From Sinorhizobium terangae (GTDB taxonomy: Bacteria > Pseudomonadota > Alphaproteobacteria > Rhizobiales > Rhizobiaceae): DNA of 64,000 nt. The notes under the pieces are model-generated. The model saw only the letters and a list, made by a program, of their open reading frames with translations. It had not been told where the DNA came from and ran no database searches. The stretch spans positions 145,992 through 209,991 of the forward strand of contig NZ_WITC01000085.1 in assembly GCF_009601505.1 (NCBI RefSeq). Reading direction: 5' to 3'. Below, piece after piece: positions 1-10,930 of the stretch. Made by a program: the position numbers and the translations under genes. Each line of letters opens with the position of its first letter. Within the stretch, counting starts at the first letter, position 1.

Positions 1-588
1 GATCTGGCCGTTGAAGAAGTGGTTGGCGCCCGGCACGGTCCTGTGGGTGATCAGGATGCCCTTCTGCGCCTTCAGCTTGTCGACGAGACCGTTGACGTCC
101 TTCTCGGGGGCCACCTTGTCGGAATCGCCGTTGATGATCAGGCCGGACGAGGGGCAAGGGGCGAGGAACGAGAAGTCATAGATGTTCGGCTGCGGCGCGA
201 CCGCCATGAAGCCTTCGATTTCCGGGCGGCGCATCAAGAGTTGCATGCCGATCCAGGCGCCGAAGGAGTAACCGGCAACCCAGCAGCTTTTCGAATCTGG
301 ATGCAGGCTCTGCACCCAGTCGAGCGCAGAGGCGGCATCGGAAAGCTCGCCGGCACCATGGTCGAACTCGCCCTGGCTGCGCCCGATGCCGCGGAAATTG
401 AACCGGAGCGTCGTGAACCCGCGCTTCTGAAACATGTAGAAAAGCTGGTAGACGATCTGGTTGTTCATCGTGCCGCCGAACTGGGGATGCGGGTGCAGGA
501 TGATGGCTATCGGGGCGCTCTTCTGCTTCGAAGGCTGGTAGCGACCTTCCAGCCGACCAGCTGGACCGTTGAAGATAATCTCGGGCAT
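1..588 (-). CDS. alpha/beta hydrolase (C-terminus cut by window edge)
   Basis: Reading the minus strand from the ATG at 588 gives 196 open codons that run off the window, so the C-terminus is missing. The start follows a good GGAGAG ribosome site. The N-terminus begins MPEIIFNGPAGRLEGRYQP. Seen: an oxyanion-hole-like HPHPQFGGT stretch near residue 32, a nucleophile elbow GYSFGA (Ser108), an acid in NGDSDK near 155-157 and a late GANHFF His190, in the order of a Ser-Asp-His triad. This fits the dienelactone-hydrolase/YsgA-like alpha/beta hydrolases. It lies divergent to the suf operon. Substrate cannot be inferred. Confidence 0.85.
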   Translation of the reverse strand, partial: MPEIIFNGPAGRLEGRYQPSKQKSAPIAIILHPHPQFGGTMNNQIVYQLFYMFQKRGFTTLRFNFRGIGRSQGEFDHGAGELSDAASALDWVQSLHPDSKSCWVAGYSFGAWIGMQLLMRRPEIEGFMAVAPQPNIYDFSFLAPCPSSGLIINGDSDKVAPEKDVNGLVDKLKAQKGILITHRTVPGANHFFNGQI

Positions 589-642
589 TGGCTCTCCGGG
601 AATGTTTCTGGTTCTAATTGCGGTTTCAGTGCCGATCTTGTC

Positions 643-671
643 TTGACGAAAGCAGTCAGCTTTTCTAAAAC
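643..671 (+). promoter_or_regulatory. predicted sigma-70 promoter of the suf operon
   Basis: TTGACG at 643-648, a 17-bp spacer, then TAAAAC at 666-671 make a plausible housekeeping promoter 140 bp before the first suf gene. The -35 element overlaps the candidate RirA box and the -10 lies beside the Irr-type box, an arrangement suited to repression. Inferred from sequence only. Confidence 0.5.
644..658 (+). promoter_or_regulatory. candidate RirA (iron-responsive IRO) box
   Basis: TGA-N9-TCA (TGA 644-646, TCA 656-658) matches the dyad core described for RirA binding in rhizobia, and it sits directly on the suf -35 region. RirA is an Rrf2-family Fe-S regulator that represses iron genes in iron-replete cells. 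The motif is short, so position is the main support. Confidence 0.5.
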
Positions 672-675
672 CTAG

Positions 676-692
676 TTTAGAACCGTTCAAAA
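676..692 (+). promoter_or_regulatory. candidate Irr (iron control element) box
   Basis: TTTAGAACCGTTCAAAA closely matches the rhizobial ICE pattern TTTAGAA-N3-TTCTAAA bound by Irr, differing only in the second half-site. A further TTCTAAA at 663-669 forms an inverted pair with TTTAGAA at 676-682. Its place just downstream of the suf -10 suggests repression under iron limitation. Confidence 0.5.
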
Positions 693-812
693 CTTCGGTG
701 CGGGCATTCCGCCTTGTGCTTCGTCTCATAAGGCAAGCGACGCGGAAAATTCAAGGAAAATGCAACGGCACCGATTGTAACGGCCGAGCCGCTTGTCCTA
801 ACGAAAGAAACG

Positions 813-1979
813 ATGTCGGGATCGCGCATTTATATGGACTGGAACGCCACGGCGCCGCTTCTCACTGAAGCGCGCGAGGCCCTCCTGTCGGCGCTCGATC
901 AGGTCGGCAATCCGTCGTCGGTTCACGGCGAGGGCAGGGCGATACGCACGCTTGTCGAAAGCGCCCGGCGTGATGTCGCCGCGCTTTGCGGCGCACAACC
1001 CGCCTCGGTCACCTTCACCAGCGGCGCGACCGAGGCCGCTAATATGGTGCTGACCCCGGATTTCCGAATGGGACGGACGCCGCTCAGGATCGCCAAGCTC
1101 TACGCCTCGGCGATCGAGCATCCGGCAGTCCGCGAGGGCGGACGTTTCGCGCGCGAAGATGTTTGCGAGGTGCCGGTGACGAGCGCCGGCGTCGTCGATG
1201 GTGCCGCGCTGGATGCACTGCTTGCCTCCCATGATCGCGAGGCCGGGCTGCCGATGGTCGCCGTGATGCTTGCCAACAACGAGACAGGCATCGTCCAGCC
1301 TATCGCCGAGGTCGCCGCCATAGTGCGCGCCCATGGCGGCCTCCTTGTCGTCGATGCCGTGCAGGCGGCGGGACGTCTGCCTTTGTCGATCGAAGCGCTT
1401 GGTGCCGACTTCCTCATCGTCTCTTCGCACAAGATCGGCGGGCCGAAAGGCGCGGGCGCACTTGTCGCGCGTGGTGAAGTCATGATGCCTTCGGCGCTGA
1501 TCCGTGGCGGCGGGCAGGAGAAAGGTCACCGTTCGGGTACTGAAAATGCGCCCGCACTTGCCGGCTTTGGAGCGGCGGCCCGGGTGGTTGCCGGTAACAT
1601 AGACGGACGGATTACGGCCGTTGCCGCTTTGCGCGATCGGCTCGAAGCCGAAATGCAGTCGTCGGCGCCGGATGTAGTGATCCACGGACGCGATATTGCT
1701 CGCATCGGCAACACGACCTTTTTCACGCTTCCGGGCCTGAAAGCTGAAACCGGCCAGATTGCCTTCGATCTCGAAGGCGTGGCGCTTTCGGCGGGATCGG
1801 CCTGCTCCTCCGGCAAGGTCGGGCAGAGCCACGTGCTGACAGCTATGGGTTACGATCCTCGCCAGGGCGCATTGCGTATATCAATCGGCGAGACAACGAC
1901 GGAGGCCGAAATCGAGCGTTGCGCGGCTGTCTTCGCGAAGGTGGCGGCCCGCCGGCGCTCAACCGGAAAGGCCGCATGA
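813..1979 (+). CDS. cysteine desulfurase (NifS/IscS-like), first gene of suf operon
   Basis: PLP enzyme of 388 aa that removes sulfur from cysteine for Fe-S cluster building. Seen: PLP-binding SSHKIGG with Lys207, the RSGTEN stretch near 240, and the persulfide-forming SAGSACSSGK loop with Cys331. The short N-terminus and CSSGK loop are class I (NifS/IscS) features, unlike the class II SufS encoded at the operon's end. It leads the operon; sufB follows after about 150 bp. The ATG at 813 has only a weak ribosome site; Met8 (834) is an alternative start. Alphaproteobacterial suf operons often carry two desulfurases, and this copy is often named sufS2 or iscS. Confidence 0.92.
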   Translation: MSGSRIYMDWNATAPLLTEAREALLSALDQVGNPSSVHGEGRAIRTLVESARRDVAALCGAQPASVTFTSGATEAANMVLTPDFRMGRTPLRIAKLYASAIEHPAVREGGRFAREDVCEVPVTSAGVVDGAALDALLASHDREAGLPMVAVMLANNETGIVQPIAEVAAIVRAHGGLLVVDAVQAAGRLPLSIEALGADFLIVSSHKIGGPKGAGALVARGEVMMPSALIRGGGQEKGHRSGTENAPALAGFGAAARVVAGNIDGRITAVAALRDRLEAEMQSSAPDVVIHGRDIARIGNTTFFTLPGLKAETGQIAFDLEGVALSAGSACSSGKVGQSHVLTAMGYDPRQGALRISIGETTTEAEIERCAAVFAKVAARRRSTGKAA

Positions 1980-2094
1980 GGCAAAACGTTGAAGGAATTT
2001 GCGGAAAAGCAAATTTCCGCTTGGCAAATGGGGTGAAAAGCGCCTTTTAGCCATTACATAAGCGGTGCGCAAAGTTTGCATCGTGTTGACAAGC

Positions 2095-2115
2095 TGCCGG
2101 ACCTTGGATCCGGCA
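2095..2115 (+). other. stem-loop in the sufB leader
   Basis: TGCCGGA (2095-2101) and TCCGGCA (2109-2115) pair around a 7-nt loop, ending 5 nt before the GGAGAA ribosome site of sufB. It could influence sufB translation or mRNA processing between the first gene and sufB. No T-tract follows, so it is not a terminator. Confidence 0.35.
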
Positions 2116-2130
2116 AGATTGGAGAACGAC

Positions 2131-3600
2131 ATGCCTGCCGTGCAGGAAACCATTGATCAGGTCCGCAAGATCGACGTGGACCAGTATAAATACGGCTTCG
2201 AAACGCATATCGAGATGGAAAAGGCGCCGAAAGGCCTTTCCGAGGATATCATTCGTTTCATTTCGGCCAAGAAGAACGAACCGGAGTGGATGCTGGAGTG
2301 GCGTCTTAACGCCTATCGCCGCTGGCTGACCATGGACGAGCCGAGCTGGGCGCGTGTCCGCTACCCGAAGATCGACTTCAGCGACATCCACTACTACGCT
2401 GCGCCGAAGAGCATGTCGGGGCCGAGGTCGCTCGATGAGGTCGATCCGGAACTGCTCGCGGTCTACGAGAAGCTCGGTATCCCGCTCAAGGAACAGGAAA
2501 TCCTTGCTGGCGTTCAGAAGTCGAAGATCGCCGTCGACGCGGTGTTCGATTCCGTCTCGGTCGTCACGACCTTCAAGGAAGAGCTGAAGAAGGCCGGCGT
2601 GATCTTCATGTCGATCTCGGAAGCGATGCGGGAGCATCCGGACCTGGTGCGGAAATATCTCGGCACGGTTGTGCCGCAGTCGGATAATTTCTATGCAACG
2701 CTGAACTCTGCCGTCTTCACCGATGGTTCCTTCGTCTACGTACCCAAGGGCGTGCGGTGCCCGATGGAGCTTTCGACCTATTTCCGCATCAACGAGCGGA
2801 ACACCGGCCAGTTCGAGCGCACGCTGATCATCGCCGACGAGGGCGCCTATGTGTCCTATCTCGAGGGCTGCACCGCACCGCAGCGCGACGAGAACCAGCT
2901 TCATGCGGCGGTCGTCGAGCTGATCGCGCTCGATGACGCCGAGATCAAGTATTCGACGGTGCAGAACTGGTATCCGGGCGACAAGCATGGCAAGGGCGGA
3001 GTCTACAACTTCGTCACCAAGCGCGGCGATTGCCGCGGCAAAAATTCGAAGATTTCCTGGACGCAGGTGGAAACCGGTTCGGCGATCACCTGGAAATATC
3101 CGTCCTGCATCCTGCGCGGCGATGGCTCGCGCGGCGAGTTCTACTCGATCGCCGTCTCCAACGGTCACCAGCAGGTCGACTCCGGCACCAAGATGATCCA
3201 TCTCGGCAAGAACACGTCGAGCCGCATCATCTCCAAGGGCATCGCCGCCGGCGTTTCGGACAACACCTATCGCGGTCAGGTTTCAGCCCACCGCAAGGCG
3301 GAGAACGCCCGCAACTTCACCCAGTGCGACTCGCTCTTGATCGGCGACAAGTGCGGTGCCCATACGGTGCCCTATATCGAGGCGAAGAACTCGACGGCGC
3401 AGTTCGAGCACGAGGCGACGACGTCCAAGATTTCCGAGGACCAGCTGTTCTACTGCCTGCAGCGCGGCATTCCGGAAGAGGCGGCGATCGCGCTGATCGT
3501 CAATGGCTTCGTCAAGGAAGTCATTCAGGAGCTGCCGATGGAATTCGCCGTCGAGGCGCAGAAGCTGATTGGCATCTCGCTGGAAGGCAGCGTGGGCTAA
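2131..3600 (+). CDS. sufB: Fe-S cluster scaffold protein SufB
   Basis: Scaffold subunit of the cytoplasmic SufBCD complex, on which Fe-S clusters are assembled from desulfurase sulfur. The start at 2131 ([10 protein letters not shown]) is preferred over an upstream in-frame codon at 2065 because GGAGAA lies 4 nt before it; this gives 489 aa, normal for SufB. Seen: the beta-helix core with [12 protein letters not shown], the [14 protein letters not shown] segment, and the C-terminal [18 protein letters not shown] segment that holds the conserved cysteine receiving sulfur in characterised homologues. Followed closely by sufC and sufD. Confidence 0.97.
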   Translation: MPAVQETIDQVRKIDVDQYKYGFETHIEMEKAPKGLSEDIIRFISAKKNEPEWMLEWRLNAYRRWLTMDEPSWARVRYPKIDFSDIHYYAAPKSMSGPRSLDEVDPELLAVYEKLGIPLKEQEILAGVQKSKIAVDAVFDSVSVVTTFKEELKKAGVIFMSISEAMREHPDLVRKYLGTVVPQSDNFYATLNSAVFTDGSFVYVPKGVRCPMELSTYFRINERNTGQFERTLIIADEGAYVSYLEGCTAPQRDENQLHAAVVELIALDDAEIKYSTVQNWYPGDKHGKGGVYNFVTKRGDCRGKNSKISWTQVETGSAITWKYPSCILRGDGSRGEFYSIAVSNGHQQVDSGTKMIHLGKNTSSRIISKGIAAGVSDNTYRGQVSAHRKAENARNFTQCDSLLIGDKCGAHTVPYIEAKNSTAQFEHEATTSKISEDQLFYCLQRGIPEEAAIALIVNGFVKEVIQELPMEFAVEAQKLIGISLEGSVG

Positions 3601-3676
3601 CACCTCGACCTGATTATCGAAAAGCGCGCGGGACTTGCGCGCAAAGACTATTCGCTTCCCAAGAGGACGATTGAAA

Positions 3677-4432
<756 letters not shown>

Positions 4433-4454
4433 CGCCTGTTGAAGGAGTGTTCGA

Positions 4455-5732
4455 ATGAATATGCAACAGGCCATCAAGATGACGGCTGCCGAAACCGCGC
4501 TGGTCGATGCCTATACCGCGCAGATCGGTGATCTGCCCGGCGACGGAGCGGTGCTGTCGCTCCGCGACACGCTCGTCCACGAACTGAGGACGGCGGGGCT
4601 GCCGACACGTCGCATCGAGTCATGGCACTATACGGACCTGCGCACCTTGCTACGCACGGTACCTGCCGCCGATCCGTCAGCCTTTGCCGACAGGGTCGAT
4701 GCCGTCGTTCCGGGTTCGTCCGTTCTTCCGGTTCGCAGCGGCCAGGCAGACCTCAAGGGCCTTCCCGAGGGTGTGACGGCGCGCTCCTATACCGACAGCC
4801 TGATTGACGGTTCGGCTGTTGCCGGCCTTGCCGTGCTCGGCTCGGATGATGCAATCGGCCGGATCAATGGTGGGCTGGTTCGCGGCGGTCTCGAAATCGA
4901 GATTGCGGAAGGGGCCGAACTTGAAGCGCCACTCGAGATTCAGGTCGTCCAGAGCCACGGCCAGACGCACACGCGCTTTCCCGTGGCCTTCGGCGCCGGC
5001 TCCAAGGCTACGGTGATCGAACGGCATCTGTCGACAAACGCGGAGCCAAGCTTCGTTTCGTCGGTGAGCGACGTCACGCTCGCCGAGGGTGCCGACGTGA
5101 TCTGGATCATCGTCCAGCAGCAGGGCGCGGACGATACGCATCTCGGCCAGATCCGCTTCGACCTCGGCAAGAACGCGAAGCTGCACCTCTTCGTCATCAA
5201 TGCCGGCGGCAAGCTGGTGCGCCAGGAAATCCACGGCAAGGCGAGCGGCGAGGGCGCCGATCTGACGCTGCGCGGCATCAACCTGCTCGGCGGCGACAGC
5301 CACACGGACGTGACCTTCACGCTCACCCATGACGTGCCGCACACCACGTCGAGCGAGATCATCCGCAACGTCGTTTTCGACCGGGCGAAGGGCGTATTCC
5401 AGGGCAAGATCCTGGTCGCCAAGGACGCGCAGAAGACGGACGCGAAGATGGCCTGCAATACGCTGCTCTTGTCCGACGATGCCGACATGTCTTCAAAGCC
5501 GGAGCTCGAAATCTTTGCAGATGACGTGCAGTGCGGTCACGGTGCGACGGTCGCCGACATCGACCACACACAGCTCTTCTACATGCTCGCTCGGGGCATC
5601 CCGGAGAAGAAAGCGCGCGCGATGCTCGTCAACGCCTTCGTCGCCGAGATCGTCGAAGAGCTTGAAGACGACGAGGAACTGGTCGAGGCGCTGGAAGGCA
5701 TAATCTCGGCCTGGCTGGAAAAACACGCCTGA
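4455..5732 (+). CDS. sufD: Fe-S assembly protein SufD
   Basis: Partner of SufB in the SufBCD scaffold. 425 aa, starting MNMQQAIKMT behind a strong GAAGGAG site. The C-terminal half resembles SufB (beta-helix followed by helices) and carries the conserved MACNTLLLSDDADMSSKPELE and CGHGAT segments; the His of CGHGAT corresponds to the residue important for iron acquisition in characterised SufD. The N-terminal helical region (about 1-110) is variable. Spacing of 22 bp from sufC and 13 bp to sufS indicates one transcript. Confidence 0.96.
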   Translation: MNMQQAIKMTAAETALVDAYTAQIGDLPGDGAVLSLRDTLVHELRTAGLPTRRIESWHYTDLRTLLRTVPAADPSAFADRVDAVVPGSSVLPVRSGQADLKGLPEGVTARSYTDSLIDGSAVAGLAVLGSDDAIGRINGGLVRGGLEIEIAEGAELEAPLEIQVVQSHGQTHTRFPVAFGAGSKATVIERHLSTNAEPSFVSSVSDVTLAEGADVIWIIVQQQGADDTHLGQIRFDLGKNAKLHLFVINAGGKLVRQEIHGKASGEGADLTLRGINLLGGDSHTDVTFTLTHDVPHTTSSEIIRNVVFDRAKGVFQGKILVAKDAQKTDAKMACNTLLLSDDADMSSKPELEIFADDVQCGHGATVADIDHTQLFYMLARGIPEKKARAMLVNAFVAEIVEELEDDEELVEALEGIISAWLEKHA

Positions 5733-5745
5733 TTGGACGAAGGAT

Positions 5746-6987
5746 ATGGAACATATCGTGCCGGTGCCGGCCTATGACGTCGAAGCCATCAGAAAGGATT
5801 TCCCGATCCTTTCGCGGACGGTCTACGGCAAGCCGCTTGTCTATCTCGACAATGGCGCATCGGCACAGAAGCCGCAGCTCGTTATCGATGCCGTGGCCCA
5901 TGCCTATGCCAATGAATACGCCAACGTCCATCGCGGCCTGCATTTCCTGTCGAACGCCGCAACGGAAGCCTATGAGGCGGCGCGCGAGAAGGTTCGCCGC
6001 TTTCTGAACGCGCCATCGGCCGACAATATCATCTTCACCAAGTCCTCGACCGAAGCGATCAATGCGGTCGCCCACGGCTACGGCATGCCGAAGCTCGGGG
6101 AGGGCGACGAGATCGTGCTCTCGATCATGGAGCACCACTCCAACATCGTTCCCTGGCATTTCATCCGTGAGCGCCAGGGTGCGAAGCTCGTGTGGGCGCC
6201 CGTCGACGACGACGGCGCGTTTCACATCGAAGATTTCGTCAAATGCCTGACGGAACGGACAAGGCTCATTGCCATCACGCACATGTCGAACGCGCTCGGC
6301 ACGGTCGTACCGGTGAAGGAAATCTGCCGCATCGCACGCGAGCGCGGCATTCCGGTGCTGGTCGACGGCAGCCAAGGTGCGGTGCATATGCCGGTCGATG
6401 TTCAGGACATCGATTGCGACTGGTACGTGATGACCGGCCATAAGCTTTACGGCCCGTCTGGTATCGGCGTGCTCTACGGCAAGATGGATCGCCTGAAGGA
6501 GATGCGTCCTTTCATGGGGGGCGGCGAGATGATCGAGGAGGTGACCGAGGACCGCGTCACGTACAACGACCCGCCGCACCGCTTCGAGGCCGGCACGCCG
6601 CCGATCGTGCAGGCAATCGGCCTCGGCTATGCGCTCGATTATATGGAAAAGGTCGGCCGGGAAGCGATACGCGCCCATGAGGCAGATCTCACGGCTTACG
6701 CGCGAGAGCGGCTGTCATCGATCAATTCGCTGCGGGTCTTCGGCGACGCGCCTGGCAAGGGCAGCATCTTTTCCTTCGAGATTGCCGGGGTCCATGCCCA
6801 CGACGTTTCGATGGTGATCGACCGCGCCGGCGTTGCCGTCAGGGCCGGAACACATTGCGCGCAGCCGCTCTTGAAACGGTTCGGCGTCACCTCCACATGC
6901 CGTGCGTCCTTCGGCCTCTACAATACCCGGGCCGAAGTCGATGCGCTCGCGGATGCGCTGGACCACGCTCGGAAGTTTTTCGCGTGA
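5746..6987 (+). CDS. sufS: class II cysteine desulfurase SufS
   Basis: 413 aa PLP-dependent desulfurase supplying persulfide to the SufBCD scaffold. Seen: PLP lysine in MTGHKLYGPSG (Lys233), the conserved EHHSNIVPW segment and the active-site loop RAGTHCAQP (Cys371), the class II signature. A GAAGGAT ribosome site precedes the ATG by a few bases. The loop DGSQGAVH replaces the DAAQ of some homologues, which is common in rhizobia. No sufE is seen in the operon, so the sulfur acceptor must be elsewhere or absent. Confidence 0.96.
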   Translation: MEHIVPVPAYDVEAIRKDFPILSRTVYGKPLVYLDNGASAQKPQLVIDAVAHAYANEYANVHRGLHFLSNAATEAYEAAREKVRRFLNAPSADNIIFTKSSTEAINAVAHGYGMPKLGEGDEIVLSIMEHHSNIVPWHFIRERQGAKLVWAPVDDDGAFHIEDFVKCLTERTRLIAITHMSNALGTVVPVKEICRIARERGIPVLVDGSQGAVHMPVDVQDIDCDWYVMTGHKLYGPSGIGVLYGKMDRLKEMRPFMGGGEMIEEVTEDRVTYNDPPHRFEAGTPPIVQAIGLGYALDYMEKVGREAIRAHEADLTAYARERLSSINSLRVFGDAPGKGSIFSFEIAGVHAHDVSMVIDRAGVAVRAGTHCAQPLLKRFGVTSTCRASFGLYNTRAEVDALADALDHARKFFA

Positions 6988-7085
6988 ACGCACGCTGCAA
7001 AGCGTCTGTTCAAAACATGGATTGCCGCAGGTTCTTGCCGTAAAGGTGTGGCACACTTTCGCGGAGCCTGCTCAGGGAGACGGAC

Positions 7086-7466
7086 ATGAGTCTGGACGCA
7101 ACGCAAGAAAAGATCGATGTCCGCGAAGGCATCGTTCACTCGGCCATCCCGGCCGAGGAATTGGCGCGCCTTAGCGACGACATCATCGGGGCGCTCAAGA
7201 CAGTCTATGATCCGGAAATCCCGGCCGATATCTTCGAACTCGGTCTTATTTACAAGATCGACATCGAAGACGACCGGATGGTGAAGATCGAGATGACGCT
7301 GACCGCTCCTGGCTGCCCCGTTGCGGGTGAAATGCCGGGCTGGGTCGAGAACGCCGTCGGCGCCGTCGAGGGTGTTTCTGGCGTCGAGGTGACGATGACC
7401 TTCGATCCTCCGTGGACGCCGGATCGCATGTCGGAAGAAGCACAAGTCGCGCTCGGCTGGTACTGA
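7086..7466 (+). CDS. sufT: SufT/MIP18-family Fe-S maturation protein
   Basis: 126 aa protein with the MIP18 (DUF59/PaaD-like) fold: VYDPEIPADIFELGLIY near 40-57, then the LTAPGCP motif with the conserved Cys, and a DPPW near the C-terminus. SufT-type proteins help mature Fe-S proteins or transfer clusters. Encoded 98 bp after sufS and 89 bp before sufA, within the same operon layout seen across rhizobia. Start ATG at 7086 follows a GGGAGA site. Confidence 0.93.
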   Translation: MSLDATQEKIDVREGIVHSAIPAEELARLSDDIIGALKTVYDPEIPADIFELGLIYKIDIEDDRMVKIEMTLTAPGCPVAGEMPGWVENAVGAVEGVSGVEVTMTFDPPWTPDRMSEEAQVALGWY

Positions 7467-7555
7467 GCCATATTGATCCGTTAAGATACGGGCATTACAT
7501 TAGATTCTGGAAAGCGCCGGGCCTTTACCCCGGTGACGTGAAGGAGATAAAGTCG

Positions 7556-7948
7556 ATGGGCTTTGCCGTAATGAGCCTGACCGATGCGGCCGCCGGCCGC
7601 GTGCGGGCGATCGTCGAGCATGCGGGAGGCGATGCCAAGGGCATTCGCCTCAGCATCAAGAAGGGCGGTTGCGCCGGCATGGAATATGCCGTCGATCTCG
7701 TGACCGAACCCAACGCCAAGGACGATCTCATCGAACATCTCGATGCAAAGGTCTGGGTCGCGCCCGAAGCCGTCCTTTACCTGCTTGGCACTCAGATGGA
7801 TTTCGAAGTGACGCCGCTCCGCTCCGGCTTCACCTTTAACAATCCCAACCAGACGTCGGCCTGCGGCTGCGGCGAGTCCGTCGAACTCAAGCCGGCCGAC
7901 CTTGCTGCACTGGCCGCCAGCGGCGAGGCGGTCGTTCGCGCGAACTGA
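7556..7948 (+). CDS. sufA: A-type Fe-S carrier SufA (HesB/IscA family)
   Basis: A-type carrier that accepts clusters from the scaffold and passes them to apoproteins. The start is ATG 7556 (MGFAVMSLTD), 7 nt after AAGGAGAT, giving 130 aa; the longer open frame to 7412 overlaps sufT and has no support. The three invariant cysteines are present: Cys39 in KKGGCAGMEY and Cys103/Cys105 in SACGCGES. Last gene of the suf operon, followed at once by a terminator. Confidence 0.95.
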   Translation: MGFAVMSLTDAAAGRVRAIVEHAGGDAKGIRLSIKKGGCAGMEYAVDLVTEPNAKDDLIEHLDAKVWVAPEAVLYLLGTQMDFEVTPLRSGFTFNNPNQTSACGCGESVELKPADLAALAASGEAVVRAN

Positions 7949-7972
7949 CGTTTTGCAAATGCAATGAATTTA

Positions 7973-8000
7973 AAAAAGCCCGGTTTCAGACGGGCTTTTT
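7973..8000. terminator. bidirectional intrinsic terminator between sufA and gcvP
   Basis: AAAAAGCCCG (7973-7982) and CGGGCTTTTT (7991-8000) form a GC stem flanked by A and T runs on both sides. It therefore serves the suf operon on the plus strand and the gcv operon on the minus strand. Confidence 0.85.
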
Positions 8001-8065
8001 CGTTTCATCGCATTGTCGTTTGATGTGTCGGCGGGCGTGCACGAGGCACGCCCCGCCGCCTCACA

Positions 8066-10930
8066 TCATTCCGCCGCTTCCGCGTAGCTTTCGATTGGCG
8101 GGCAGGTGCAGACAAGGTTACGGTCGCCGTACACATTGTCGACACGGTTGACCGGCGACCAATATTTGTCGACCCGGAAGGCGCCCGGCGGGAAGCAGGC
8201 CTGCTCGCGCGAATAGGGCCGGTCCCAGTCGCCAACGAGGTCTTCCACCGTATGCGGCGCGTTCTTCAGCGGATTGTTGACCTTGTCCATCCGGCCCTCC
8301 TCGATGGCCCGGGCCTCCTCGCGGATAGCCAGCATCGCATCGCAGAAGCGGTCGAGTTCGGCCTTGGTTTCCGACTCGGTCGGCTCGATCATCAGCGTGC
8401 CGGCAACCGGCCAACTCATGGTCGGCGCATGGAAGCCGCAGTCGATCAGACGCTTGGCGACATCGTCGACGGTTACGCCTGCGCTGTCGGCGAGCGGACG
8501 CGTGTCGATGATGCATTCATGCGCGACACGGCCCTTAGCCGACTTATAGAGCACGTCGTAGGCACCCTTCAGCCGCGCGGCGATATAGTTGGCGTTGAGG
8601 ATCGCCACCTTGGTTGCCTGGGTCAGGCCCTCGCCACCCATCATCAGGCAGTAGCTCCAGGAAATCGGCAGGATCGAAGCCGAACCGAAGGGAGCCGCGG
8701 ACACCGCGCCCTCATGGCCATCCGTTTCCGGATGGCCCGGAAGGAAGGGAGCAAGATGCGCCTTCACGCCGATCGGCCCCATGCCCGGGCCGCCGCCACC
8801 ATGCGGAATGCAGAAAGTCTTGTGCAGGTTCAGGTGGCTGACGTCGGAGCCGATGTCGCCCGGCCGGGCAAGGCCGACCATGGCATTCATGTTGGCGCCA
8901 TCCAGATAGACCTGGCCGCCGTGCTTGTGGACGATTTCGCAGACTTCCCGCACGTTTTCCTCGAACACGCCATGCGTGGACGGGTACGTGATCATGCAGC
9001 AGGAGAGATTGTCGGCATATTGCTCGGCTTTAGCACGGAAATCGTCCATGTCGATTTCGCCGATGTCGCTGACCTTGACGACCACCACCTTCATACCAGC
9101 CATCTGTGCAGAGGCCGGGTTGGTGCCGTGCGCCGAGGTCGGAATGAGGCAGACGTCGCGATGGCCGTTGCCGTTGGCGATGTGATAGGCGCGAATCGTC
9201 AATAGTCCGGCGTATTCACCTTGCGCACCCGAGTTAGGCTGCATCGAAATCGCGTCATATCCGGTGACCGCGCAAAGTTTTTGCGACAGGTCCTCGATCA
9301 TGTGGCGATAGCCGAGCGCCTGGTCCGCCGGAGCGAAAGGATGAATTTCGGAAAACTCCGGCCAGCTGATCGGCAACATTTCCGCCGTTGCGTTGAGCTT
9401 CATCGTGCAGGAGCCGAGCGGGATCATCGCCCGGTCGAGCGCGAGGTCGCGGTCCGCGAGACGGCGGATGTAGCGCGTCATCTCGCTTTCGGCGCGGTTC
9501 ATGTGGAAGATCGGGTGGGTCAGGTATTCGCTGGTGCGCAGCAGCGGCTGCGGCAGGCGATAGCCCGGCTCGAAATCTTCCACCTTGAAATCGCCGCCGA
9601 AGGCGCGCCAGACAGCTTCGAGCGTCACCGGCCGCGAACGCTCGTCAAGGCTGATGCCGATTTTCGTGTTGCCGATCTTGCGAAGGTTCACTTCCTCGGC
9701 CACCGCCGTCTTCAGGATAATGCCCTGCAGCTTGCCGACCTCGACCGTGATCGTATCGAAGAAGACATTCGGCTCAACCGTGTAGCCAAGCTTTTCCAGC
9801 CCCATGGCGAGACGCACCGTCTTCTGGTGAACGCTTTGCGCAATCGCCTTGATGCCCTGCGGGCCGTGGAAAACGGCATACATCGACGCCATCACAGCAA
9901 GCAGCACCTGCGCCGTGCAGATGTTGGACGTCGCCTTTTCGCGGCGAATGTGCTGTTCGCGCGTCTGCAGCGACAGACGGTAGGCGCGATTGCCGCGCGA
10001 ATCGACCGAAACGCCGACAAGCCGGCCCGGCATCGAGCGCTTGTAGGCATCCTTCACCGCCATATAGGCCGCGTGCGGACCGCCATAGCCGACTGGGACG
10101 CCGAAGCGCTGCGTCGAGCCGATGGCGATATCGGCGCCCATCTCACCTGGCGACTTCAGCAGCGCCAGCGCCAGCGGGTCGGCCGCGACGGCGGCGATCG
10201 CACCCTGCTCATGCAGCGTGGCGATCAGCGTCGTGAAATCGCGAACATGGCCATAGGTGCCCGGATACTGGAAGATCGCGCCGAAGACATTGGCGGCATC
10301 GAGATCCGCGAAGGGATCGCCGACGACGACCTGCCACCCGAGCGGCGCGGCACGGGTTTTCAGGAGCGCGATCGTCTGGGGGTGGCAATTCTCGTCGACG
10401 AAGAAGGTCTTCGCCTTGGATTTCGCAACCCGCTCTGCCATGGCCATGGCTTCCGCAGCCGCCGTTGCCTCGTCGAGCAGCGAAGCATTGGCGACATCGA
10501 GGCCGGTCAGGTCGCAGACCATGGTCTGGTAATTGAGCAGCGCCTCGAGCCGGCCTTGGCTGATTTCGGGCTGATAGGGCGTATATGCCGTGTACCAGGC
10601 GGGATTTTCCAGAATGTTGCGCTGGATGACCGGCGGCGTGATCGTGCCGTAGTACCCCTGGCCGATCAGCGAGACAAGTTTCTGGTTGCGGTTCGCCGTT
10701 TCGCGCAGCTTGTCGAGCGCCTCGCGCTCGGTCATCGCCGTGCCCCAGACGAGCGGTGTCTTCTGGCGGATCGCGGGCGGAACCGTATCGTCGATGAGGG
10801 CGTCAAGGCTCGGATAGCCGACGACCTTCAGCATCTCCTCCATTTCCGCGGGCGACGGGCCGATGTGGCGCCGATTGGCGAAGTCGTATGGCTTGTAATC
10901 CGTAAAAGTGAAGTCCTTGGGCATGCTCAT
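8066..10930 (-). CDS. gcvP: glycine dehydrogenase (decarboxylating), P protein
   Basis: PLP-dependent glycine decarboxylase of the glycine cleavage system, which moves the aminomethyl group to lipoyl-GcvH. 954 aa, the single-chain (fused alpha-beta) form of about 950 residues. Seen: N-terminal [15 protein letters not shown], the PLP-lysine region [19 protein letters not shown] near residue 700, and [12 protein letters not shown] motifs in the middle. The ATG overlaps the gcvH stop by one base (TGATG), implying translational coupling. Last gene of gcvT-gcvH-gcvP. Confidence 0.98.
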   Translation of the reverse strand: MSMPKDFTFTDYKPYDFANRRHIGPSPAEMEEMLKVVGYPSLDALIDDTVPPAIRQKTPLVWGTAMTEREALDKLRETANRNQKLVSLIGQGYYGTITPPVIQRNILENPAWYTAYTPYQPEISQGRLEALLNYQTMVCDLTGLDVANASLLDEATAAAEAMAMAERVAKSKAKTFFVDENCHPQTIALLKTRAAPLGWQVVVGDPFADLDAANVFGAIFQYPGTYGHVRDFTTLIATLHEQGAIAAVAADPLALALLKSPGEMGADIAIGSTQRFGVPVGYGGPHAAYMAVKDAYKRSMPGRLVGVSVDSRGNRAYRLSLQTREQHIRREKATSNICTAQVLLAVMASMYAVFHGPQGIKAIAQSVHQKTVRLAMGLEKLGYTVEPNVFFDTITVEVGKLQGIILKTAVAEEVNLRKIGNTKIGISLDERSRPVTLEAVWRAFGGDFKVEDFEPGYRLPQPLLRTSEYLTHPIFHMNRAESEMTRYIRRLADRDLALDRAMIPLGSCTMKLNATAEMLPISWPEFSEIHPFAPADQALGYRHMIEDLSQKLCAVTGYDAISMQPNSGAQGEYAGLLTIRAYHIANGNGHRDVCLIPTSAHGTNPASAQMAGMKVVVVKVSDIGEIDMDDFRAKAEQYADNLSCCMITYPSTHGVFEENVREVCEIVHKHGGQVYLDGANMNAMVGLARPGDIGSDVSHLNLHKTFCIPHGGGGPGMGPIGVKAHLAPFLPGHPETDGHEGAVSAAPFGSASILPISWSYCLMMGGEGLTQATKVAILNANYIAARLKGAYDVLYKSAKGRVAHECIIDTRPLADSAGVTVDDVAKRLIDCGFHAPTMSWPVAGTLMIEPTESETKAELDRFCDAMLAIREEARAIEEGRMDKVNNPLKNAPHTVEDLVGDWDRPYSREQACFPPGAFRVDKYWSPVNRVDNVYGDRNLVCTCPPIESYAEAAE

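Noticed and set aside
2086..2091. TTGACA as an internal promoter for sufB
   Set aside because: No -10 element at 16-18 bp; the equivalent position is the arm of a stem-loop.
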